Source: a virus
Direction: 5' to 3' (one strand)
Virus record (IMG/VR): IMGVR_UViG_3300030101_003682
Span: 1-34,763 of that record
DNA length: 34,763 bases
Notes under the pieces: model-generated
Seen by the model: only the letters and a program-made list of their open reading frames with translations
Database searches by the model: none
What the model was told of the DNA's origin: nothing
Translations under genes and position numbers: made by a program
Part shown: one piece after another, positions 29,113 to 34,763 of the stretch
How the letters are laid out: each line of letters begins with the position of its first letter
Numbering within the stretch: the first letter of the stretch is position 1

Positions 29113-30291
29113 CTAGTATATTTTAAATTTTCTGTTTAAATAATTTTTTACTTCTTCCCTTTCGTTACTTTCTAAAGCATTGTTGTATACTATAACTTCA
29201 CAAATATCTCCTTTTAAATATGCATTTTCTGACCCTTCATCTGCATAACCAATAAAAAAGTGCGCGTCATCAAAACCAGTATCATTATTGTTAAAGTCAG
29301 TAACGTGTGTAGTTACTTCTGTATCATTATTTAGTTGCACAAATATATCTGAACCATTACTGCCTATTCTTTTTTTCATTCTGCAACTAGCTATTGAAAA
29401 GCTTGTAGAATTTGTGTCAGATAAAACAGTACCTGCGTGTCCATCATCATCTATTACTTTGAGTGATAATTTACCATTATTAGCATAAGAAAACTGTAAT
29501 CTGTCTGTACCGCTTTCTTTTATGCTAAATAATTTCATTTCTGTATTCGTAAGGTCAGTATATTTACTTACTATAAATATTGTAAAGTCATTGCCTGTTA
29601 TTGGTGCTAAATTTGCAGATATAAAATGCTGTGTTGTTCCATTAAAATTAATTCTTGTTTTATCTAAAGCACCATCATAAGTAAATCTTAATGGTTGATT
29701 ATTTTTTGTAAGTTGTTTAACAGAATTACTATTACCTGATTGGTCTGCCCAATTTGTTATTTTTTTTGTTGGTGTGCTATATGTCAAACCACTGTCTGCT
29801 TTTAACCAAACTACAAGTTGAGTAAAATCTGATGGATATTGCGAAACTGGCATAAAACATCTTGAGTTTATCTTTAGACTAAAGTTCATACGTATTTGCA
29901 AAAGTTGGTCATTTGCCACTTCCTTTCTTCTTTCTATAGATATAGACTCATCATCAAGCCAAGCCAAAAGTTGATTGTCTTGATAAAAGCGAAGAAATAA
30001 ATCTAGCCATTCATTTGCTAAATCTTGCAAGTTATCCCATCTTTGTTCTATACTTTCGTTAGATTGATGCGTCCTTTGATATAAGTCAGAAAAAAAAACA
30101 GTAAAACTAAGTTCCTCCCAACCATTATTACTTCTAAACTCAGGAAACACAGAGTCTGGCGGTGTTATAAGCATAGAAGGATATTTTGTGTTATGGTTAT
30201 CATTAAGTTCTTCTGTATAACCAAAATAACTATCTCCATAAGTCCATTTGGATTTCATCACACCAACTATGTCTGTAAGTCTTGTACTCAT
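29113..30291 (-). CDS. tail-terminator-like protein fused to a LamG-like domain
   Basis: A 392-aa protein. Residues 1-150 look like a tail terminator/completion protein of Bacteroidota phages (RLTDIVGVMKSKWTYGDSYF, TFVFFSDLYQRTHQSNE-like, ending NDQLLQIRMNFSLKINSRCF). Residues about 155-385 are a separate lectin-type domain: LVVWLKADSGLTYSTPTKKI, NWADQSGN, FIVSKYTDLTNTEMKLFSIK, CEVIVYNNALESNEREEVKN. The start overlaps the preceding stop (TAATG). A terminator ring carrying surface lectin domains would be unusual; adsorption or decoration is the likely purpose of the C-terminal half. Confidence 0.65.
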   Translation of the reverse strand: MSTRLTDIVGVMKSKWTYGDSYFGYTEELNDNHNTKYPSMLITPPDSVFPEFRSNNGWEELSFTVFFSDLYQRTHQSNESIEQRWDNLQDLANEWLDLFLRFYQDNQLLAWLDDESISIERRKEVANDQLLQIRMNFSLKINSRCFMPVSQYPSDFTQLVVWLKADSGLTYSTPTKKITNWADQSGNSNSVKQLTKNNQPLRFTYDGALDKTRINFNGTTQHFISANLAPITGNDFTIFIVSKYTDLTNTEMKLFSIKESGTDRLQFSYANNGKLSLKVIDDDGHAGTVLSDTNSTSFSIASCRMKKRIGSNGSDIFVQLNNDTEVTTHVTDFNNNDTGFDDAHFFIGYADEGSENAYLKGDICEVIVYNNALESNEREEVKNYLNRKFKIY

Positions 30292-30527
30292 TACATTTGT
30301 ATTTTGTTTGAATTATTAATTGTTTCATGTACCTTAGATTCATATTCGTTTTTTGCATTTATCCAACTCAAATATGTTAAAACTTTATATAAGTCTGTGT
30401 TTTTTACGCTTTCTATGTCGTTCATCTTATCTATTTTAAAAACACCTCTTTCCGCTAATAAATACAAACTGTTTAGCCAACCAAATGGTTTTATATATTT
30501 ACTGTATAAACCTTTTGTTTTTGCCAT
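30291..30527 (-). CDS. tail assembly chaperone, second frame (also -1 frameshift product)
   Basis: A 78-aa ORF from the ATG at 30527 (MAKTKGLYSKYIKPFGWLNS), 2 bp after the stop of the 233-aa gene. The same frame is open upstream without a stop through the T-run at 30597-30605, so a -1 frameshift there would join it to the 233-aa protein as a ~313-aa fusion (211 + 24 + 78 residues), exactly the gpG/gpGT arrangement of tail chaperones. Independent initiation at 30527 remains possible. A TAATG links it to the 392-aa gene. Confidence 0.7.
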   Translation of the reverse strand: MAKTKGLYSKYIKPFGWLNSLYLLAERGVFKIDKMNDIESVKNTDLYKVLTYLSWINAKNEYESKVHETINNSNKIQM

Positions 30528-30529
30528 GT

Positions 30530-31231
30530 TTATGCTTGTATTTTCATTTGAGAATATGATTGGGAAAGTTTTAGCAATATGTTGTTTTGCATGGTCAAAA
30601 AAAAACTGAACTCCCAAATAATATCCATTGTAAGTTTTTTAAATTTTTCTGCTTTTGCAGGTATAGCGTCGTCATCATACTCTTCATCTATCTTTCTACA
30701 AAGTATAGCCATTTGTTCAGGTAAAATATCAAACCTACCATGCTTCATGTTTTCTATGTACATTTCTAGTTGCGTTGATTCTATAAAATCACCATAAGTG
30801 TTTTTTTGTAACATTTCAGAAGGAAAAAAATATTTGTCACCTTCAAAATCAAAACTTCGCATACCTTTTGGTTTATATTCTTGTAACAAAGCATGTATTG
30901 TACCTATGACTTCAGTAACACTTTCAAGACTTACATTTTGCATAGCTTTTTTGTCTAACTGTGTTACATATGCAAACAAGTCGGTATTTAATTTTAACAA
31001 TTCGTATTCATTAAAATCATACTCGCCCATGTCAGTAAAAGCAGAAGCGTCTGTATCTTGTTTTTTGTAATCTTCTTCTAAAGCAGCTTTCTTTAATTGT
31101 GCTTTATCATAATGTTTTTTTATAATATTTGCCATGCCACCCCAATATTCAACAGTCATATCTGACCATTCTGTTGGTATGTCAACATCTCTTTTATCTT
31201 TACCTTGTTTTAAAGTTACTGTTATGCTCAT
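30530..31231 (-). CDS. tail assembly chaperone, upstream frame
   Basis: A 233-aa protein with the pattern of Bacteroidota gpG-type chaperones: an early IPTEWSDMTVEYWGGMANII, a helical middle (ELLKLNTDLFAYVTQLDKKA), FDFEGDKYFFPSEMLQKNTY, GDFIESTQLEMYIENMKHGR, and ILPEQMAILCRKIDEEYDDD. Near its end AGT TTT TTT TTG (S209-L212) gives nine T in a row, a heptanucleotide for -1 slippage. The zero-frame tail is LTMQNNILLKLSQSYSQMKI. Such proteins coat the tape measure during tail assembly. Confidence 0.7.
   Translation of the reverse strand: MSITVTLKQGKDKRDVDIPTEWSDMTVEYWGGMANIIKKHYDKAQLKKAALEEDYKKQDTDASAFTDMGEYDFNEYELLKLNTDLFAYVTQLDKKAMQNVSLESVTEVIGTIHALLQEYKPKGMRSFDFEGDKYFFPSEMLQKNTYGDFIESTQLEMYIENMKHGRFDILPEQMAILCRKIDEEYDDDAIPAKAEKFKKLTMDIIWEFSFFLTMQNNILLKLSQSYSQMKIQA
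30597..30605 (-). promoter_or_regulatory. slippery site for -1 programmed frameshift
   Basis: Nine T on the minus strand, read in the 233-aa frame as (AG)T TTT TTT TTG. A -1 slip on T TTT TTT continues as FDHAKQHIAKTFPIIFSN... into the 78-aa frame without a stop. The position, near the end of the first chaperone ORF, is as expected. Confidence 0.65.
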
Positions 31232-31642
31232 TTAATTTTGTATTTTGGCTATAATTTTTGTTTTTTTATCTTCCGCTTCAATATCATGTAATATGTCAGT
31301 TGTTTGTCCTACAACGTCAAGTGTTTTATCAAACAATTTACTTCTTAAGGTTTCTATTGCTTCATAATTTTTTTCGTGACTTATGCCGCTTAAAAAGCCC
31401 ATACAAGAATATAAAAGTAAATTAGGTATCATGTAAGCCCATTCTCTTATTTTAGCTTGTTCAGAAACTATGTTTTTAAAAGCATTTGCATAACGCGTAA
31501 CATTATCTATGATTTCATTAAACTCTGCAAATTTATTATAAGAATAATCTTCAGTTGCTGCATATACAATTTTTTGCACATATTTAACATAATTATTCAT
31601 TAGCTTTTCGTGCTTTTTATTTATTGCGCAAATTTTTTCCAT
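31232..31642 (-). CDS. helical protein in packaging cluster, unknown
   Basis: A 136-aa all-helical protein from the ATG at 31642 (MEKICAINKKHEKLMNNYVK); an upstream TTG would add 8 residues, but AGGA lies at good distance from the ATG. Later helices include EIIDNVTRYANAFKNIVSEQ and EAIETLRSKLFDKTLDVVGQ. It starts 78 bp after the terminase stop and immediately precedes the chaperone pair. It has no cysteine pairs of note and no membrane helix of clear length. Unknown function. Confidence 0.55.
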   Translation of the reverse strand: MEKICAINKKHEKLMNNYVKYVQKIVYAATEDYSYNKFAEFNEIIDNVTRYANAFKNIVSEQAKIREWAYMIPNLLLYSCMGFLSGISHEKNYEAIETLRSKLFDKTLDVVGQTTDILHDIEAEDKKTKIIAKIQN

Positions 31643-31719
31643 AAGTTTTTTCCTATAATTTCGCAATATTATAGTTTTTTTTTATAACTAGCTAGAAGTT
31701 TTTGGTAATCGTAAAAATT

Positions 31720-33174
31720 TTAAGAAAAATATACAATTTTAGCGTGATTCCACATGTGCTTGTTTATAGCCATGACTAAACAATCTACCATGTCATCATG
31801 TTTTGCAGATGGAAACTTAACTAATTGTTGTAAAAATTCTTCATTCCATTTGCCATGTAGCAAACTTACCCTACCTGATTCTAGACTAGCAGAAATATCT
31901 TGTACTCTAGCTACCTTATCTTTAGAAGGCGGCTTGTCTTCTCTTATATTTAAGCCAGTCTCTTTTTGTAAAGTTTGTACGATAGATTTGCCTGATGCTT
32001 TTGGCTCTACATATATTCTGCTTCTGTTACTGTAGCCATTTTTTTGCACCCATTGTGGTATAAACCTTATTAAATCAGGAAACTCTTTATGTACATTTAC
32101 ACAGTCAATAACTTGCCACTTGTTTTCGTAGTATGTATATGCTAATAATGCAGAAGGGTCATTTTTTTCATTTGCTGTATATGCAGGGTCAATTACAAAG
32201 TTAACTACTGCTTTGTCATCTGTTATACGAAACTTATCTATTTTAAACCATTCTGTTTTAATCATACCGCTATTTAATGGCGTAGGTGTTTGCATTAGTT
32301 GTCCTGCGTAACCATAACTACCTAAAGCTTCTTTGTAATCATCTAATATTTCTCTGCTAAATCTATCTGTCCAAAATAAACCGTTTTTGTCATAGTGTTC
32401 TTTTAATTTTTTTGGTTTTAAATCGTCAGACAATTCTGCAGGTATACATATGTGTTTATGTCTCAGTCTGCTCTCTGCATCTGACAACAAGAAACCACTT
32501 AAATCGTTGTCATGTATTCTTTGCATTATAACAATACGAACACCAGTTAATGGATTATTAAGTCTAGAGTAAAAAGTGGTTCTATACCATTCGTTTGCTT
32601 TTTCTCTTTCAACTTCAGATGCTGCGTGTTGAGGTGAAACAGGGTCATCTACTATCAAAAAATCTCCCCCTTGCCCTGTAACAGTACCCCCAACAGATGT
32701 AGCTCTACGCACACCTAATAAATTGTTTTCGTATCTTGCCTTTAAGTTTTGGTCTTTTTTTATGTGAAATAAATCACCCCACCTATTTTTAAACCATTCG
32801 CTGTTTATTATATCTCTGCTTCTCGTTGCATGTTCAATAGACAAGTCAGCAGAATATGAGGCAGTTATAAATCGCAGTTTTGAGTTTCTTATCCATGTCC
32901 ATACAGGAAACATAACAGTAACAAGTAAAGATTTTGTACTACGAAAAGGTATATTTATAATTATATCTTTAGTTTTTGGCTTATTTTCTATAACTCTTTC
33001 ACACTCTTGTTGTAATATATCACACAAATACTTATGATGCCAGTTAGTAGACAGTGGGACTGAAGGCTCTACAATATGCCATGCTTGTTTAAAAAACTCG
33101 TAAAAAGATAATTCACATAGTTTTTTTTCTATTGCAAAACGTAAAGCTTTATCAGTTGTTGTCAATTTCGTCAA
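31720..33174 (-). CDS. terL: terminase large subunit
   Basis: A 484-aa large terminase. ATPase: Walker A INIPFRSTKS (K81; the usual Gly before the Lys is Thr), Walker B DFLIVDD (171-177), and a coupling-type motif IMQRIHDNDLSG. Nuclease: FVIDPAYT (D329), IYVEPKASG (E390) and HDDMVD (D460, D461, D464). The size and motif order fit a headful- or cos-type terminase of the TIGR01630-like group. Translation must begin at TTG (33174), since a stop lies 4 codons upstream and there is no early ATG. It overlaps the small terminase candidate by 23 bp. Confidence 0.93.
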   Translation of the reverse strand: MTKLTTTDKALRFAIEKKLCELSFYEFFKQAWHIVEPSVPLSTNWHHKYLCDILQQECERVIENKPKTKDIIINIPFRSTKSLLVTVMFPVWTWIRNSKLRFITASYSADLSIEHATRSRDIINSEWFKNRWGDLFHIKKDQNLKARYENNLLGVRRATSVGGTVTGQGGDFLIVDDPVSPQHAASEVEREKANEWYRTTFYSRLNNPLTGVRIVIMQRIHDNDLSGFLLSDAESRLRHKHICIPAELSDDLKPKKLKEHYDKNGLFWTDRFSREILDDYKEALGSYGYAGQLMQTPTPLNSGMIKTEWFKIDKFRITDDKAVVNFVIDPAYTANEKNDPSALLAYTYYENKWQVIDCVNVHKEFPDLIRFIPQWVQKNGYSNRSRIYVEPKASGKSIVQTLQKETGLNIREDKPPSKDKVARVQDISASLESGRVSLLHGKWNEEFLQQLVKFPSAKHDDMVDCLVMAINKHMWNHAKIVYFS

Positions 33175-33538
33175 GTTTTGCTCTTAAATCATTTATACTC
33201 ACGTCATCATTAAGTTCTATCTTGACTTTCTTAGTTGTATTGTCGTTAATTTCTGCAGAAGAAAGTTTTGGAACAGTGTAATTTAAAAGTTTTGACACTG
33301 CATTTATATATGCTTCAGGATTTTCATTAAATAAAGCGTCAAGAGCCATTCTAATCTTAGTCGAATGTCCTTCTAAAGCCCATGTAAGCGCATTTCTGCT
33401 TATCTTAGTAACCTTGACATTGTTCTTAGTCTTTTCGCCCTTTTTACGTCCTGACGTGTTTATTTCGCCACCATTAGGAAAATATTTTTTAGCTGTATCC
33501 TTGTAAGGATTTAGCTTATCTAATTTATCTTTTGACAT
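33152..33538 (-). CDS. probable terminase small subunit
   Basis: A 128-aa basic protein just upstream of and overlapping terL. YFPNGGEINTSGRKKGEKTK near residue 19 is the Gly/Lys-rich DNA-binding start seen in small terminases of this group, and the helices SRNALTWALEGHSTKIRMAL and AYINAVSKLLNYTVPKLSSA fit the oligomerisation region. The C-terminus (VSINDLRAKLDEIDNN) is acidic. Assignment rests on position plus overall pattern. Confidence 0.65.
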   Translation of the reverse strand: MSKDKLDKLNPYKDTAKKYFPNGGEINTSGRKKGEKTKNNVKVTKISRNALTWALEGHSTKIRMALDALFNENPEAYINAVSKLLNYTVPKLSSAEINDNTTKKVKIELNDDVSINDLRAKLDEIDNN

Positions 33539-33539
33539 A

Positions 33540-34586
33540 TTACTTTATATTTTCTATTATAGTGTTTTTAAGTTTCTCAATATACTCATCTAGTTCTTCA
33601 TCAAGCATTGCCTGTGTAAGCTCTCCATACTTTTCGTCATCTTTGTGTCTGTTGTCAGCGCTGTCAAAAGTAAACATAATATTCATTTCTCTATCGCCTT
33701 CTTTAACTGTCACTTCTAATTCACCTGTAGTATGTAGCTTTTCCATCATATCTTGTGTAAAGTTAAAATGAAAATCGTGAGACTCATCACCATAATATTT
33801 TTTCTTATCAGCCATGTTTTTCTCTTTTTTAGTGTTTCTCATTGGGTGTTTTTCAGGTAGCAAGTCTGTATCGTGTTTACCACTCCTATATCTACCATTT
33901 CTTAAAGCATAAAGTAGAGAATTACAACGAGCTAAAGCCCACTGGTCAGGGCTTGTAACATTCTCTCTTACGCTTTCAGGGTTAGTGTAGTAAGCTCCAA
34001 CTCCTCTGATAAAACATTTTCTTAGTTTTGCCATAGTAATTTTTGGATTCCATTCTACATCTAAATCTTTTACATCTTCATTATGCTCTTCCATTTTATT
34101 TTTAAGAGCTTTTTCCATCTTTTCAGATATTTCTATCTTTCTCTTTTTTTCCTCTTCTTCTTGATTGTACATAGATTTCTTTCTGTCTATCTGTTCTAAT
34201 TTTCTTATAGCCCACTCAACACCACTCGTTCCTCCCCAAGCATCGTACATTAGACCTCCACAACCTTCGTCATAAGGAACATCTTTATGTTGTTGGTGCC
34301 TTTTAAATGAAGCCATACGTGCTATAGTGCTTCTAGTCAAAGGCTCTCTACTAGCTAATTGTCTAGCTCTTGTCCACCCAACCTGAGTTCCACAAGAACT
34401 ACCGTTTTCTTCTTTGTACTTTATAGCTCTTTTTGCATTATTACTTGCTGATTGTGGATAATCACTGTAAGTTTCTTCAGCATAATAGTCTTTATTAGCC
34501 TCCTCACATATTGATTTAGAATCATACTGGCATCTGCCACTGTCTCCAAATCTCCATTTACCATTATCACACTCGTAGCAAGGCAT
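33540..34586 (-). CDS. multi-module protein upstream of terminase
   Basis: A 348-aa protein with four parts. Residues 1-30 are a Cys knuckle (CYECDNGKWRFGDSGRCQYD). Residues 43-135 carry a segment repeated in many phage structural or packaging proteins (SASNNAKRAIKYKEENGSSC, SREPLTRSTIARMASFKRHQ, DEGCGGLMYDAWGGTSGVEW). Residues 180-250 hold a second known module (DQWALARCNSLLYALRNGRY, then DLLPEKHP). The last 91 residues begin at an internal Met258 (NMADKKKYYGDESHDF) behind a good A/G-rich region and may also be made alone. Probable role in head assembly or packaging; the exact job is not clear. Confidence 0.6.
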   Translation of the reverse strand: MPCYECDNGKWRFGDSGRCQYDSKSICEEANKDYYAEETYSDYPQSASNNAKRAIKYKEENGSSCGTQVGWTRARQLASREPLTRSTIARMASFKRHQQHKDVPYDEGCGGLMYDAWGGTSGVEWAIRKLEQIDRKKSMYNQEEEEKKRKIEISEKMEKALKNKMEEHNEDVKDLDVEWNPKITMAKLRKCFIRGVGAYYTNPESVRENVTSPDQWALARCNSLLYALRNGRYRSGKHDTDLLPEKHPMRNTKKEKNMADKKKYYGDESHDFHFNFTQDMMEKLHTTGELEVTVKEGDREMNIMFTFDSADNRHKDDEKYGELTQAMLDEELDEYIEKLKNTIIENIK

Positions 34587-34587
34587 A

Positions 34588-34763
34588 TTACATTGGGTTT
34601 TCAGGCGTCCAATCAGAACCTCTTACTATTTCTAGTATCTCCTCGTGAGTATATTGGTCTAGTCCTTCTAAAAAAGATGGAGTTTCGCCCATAAATTTAG
34701 CAATAAATAATGTACCATCTAATGACTTTCTAATAGTTGCAGGACTGTCTTCTATAATTTGTG
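34588..34763 (-). CDS. C-terminal part of an unknown protein (cut by window)
   Basis: 58 codons ending at TAA (34588-34590), 1 bp before the ATG of the 348-aa gene. Visible: DGTLFIAKFMGETPSFLEGL and QYTHEEILEIVRGSDWTPEN. The tight junction suggests the same operon. The start lies outside the window, and I do not recognise the family. Confidence 0.5.
   Translation of the reverse strand, partial: QIIEDSPATIRKSLDGTLFIAKFMGETPSFLEGLDQYTHEEILEIVRGSDWTPENPM

Noticed and set aside
30528-30617. Extended 108-aa reading of the second chaperone frame starting at 30617
   Set aside because: The first codon is TTG with no ribosome-binding site; the open frame upstream is better explained by the -1 frameshift, and free initiation would use the ATG at 30527.
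1-34763. Circular genome closing at the window ends
   Set aside because: Joining position 1 to 34763 puts the left-end gene into a frame that stops after three codons (CAC AAA TTA TAG), while the right-end fragment uses a different frame.
1-34763. CRISPR array, tRNA genes, integrase or transposase
   Set aside because: No regularly spaced repeats, no cloverleaf-type sequence and no recombinase motifs were seen.

Overview
This window is most of a tailed dsDNA phage genome (Caudoviricetes, siphovirus-like) that probably infects a member of the Bacteroidota, most likely a marine flavobacterium. Three things point there. The DNA is very AT-rich. Three intergenic sites match the Bacteroidota promoter TTTG-N17-19-TAnnTTTG exactly. 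Many proteins belong to families I know from flavobacterial phages (a tail hub with a KGAYSKTFKIPAT-type motif, DUF5675, DUF3310, a VRR-NUC nuclease, LamG lectin domains). Every supported gene lies on the minus strand, so transcription runs from high to low coordinates. Both end genes are cut by the window, and the ends do not join in frame, so I treat it as a linear segment.

Late region, right to left. 34763-31232 holds packaging genes: a partial gene, a 348-aa multi-module protein, a probable small terminase, the large terminase and a helical protein. 31231-19841 holds tail genes: a chaperone pair joined by a probable -1 ribosomal frameshift, a tail-terminator-like protein fused to a lectin domain, two large tail/hub proteins, a LamG protein, a gp10-like neck protein and the tape measure. 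19836-19077 holds three small proteins, two with cysteine motifs. 19018-14106 holds head genes: a ClpP-type protease fused to a scaffold-like tail, the major capsid protein, a tail-tube-like protein, a small protein, the portal and a connector. 14104-12099 holds two virion-like proteins and a lysis group (two small membrane proteins flanking a DUF5675 enzyme). Tail genes preceding head genes, and portal following capsid, is not the usual order.

Early region, 12098-5102. There are three transcription units, each with a near-perfect promoter. The first encodes a metallophosphoesterase. The second encodes a zinc-ribbon protein, a Rad52-like annealing protein, an XRE regulator and an SSB-like protein with a DDVPF tail. 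The third encodes an M20/M42-type metallopeptidase with a zinc ribbon, replication proteins, HTH proteins, DUF3310 and the nuclease. In the first and third units the promoter lies upstream of an intrinsic-terminator-like hairpin, and a very short ORF ends at that hairpin. This suggests attenuation or a small RNA.

From 5101 to 2653 an AT-rich stretch carries direct repeats, a perfect 12-bp inverted repeat and a cassette of four unrecognised genes (53 aa, a 47-aa membrane protein, a 380-aa Cys/His-rich protein, 48 aa), then about 600 bp with no gene. At the left end are a small structural protein and a large receptor-binding-type protein with two LamG and about three CBM-like modules that runs off the window. 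Its first LamG domain is paralogous to the LamG protein in the tail cluster.
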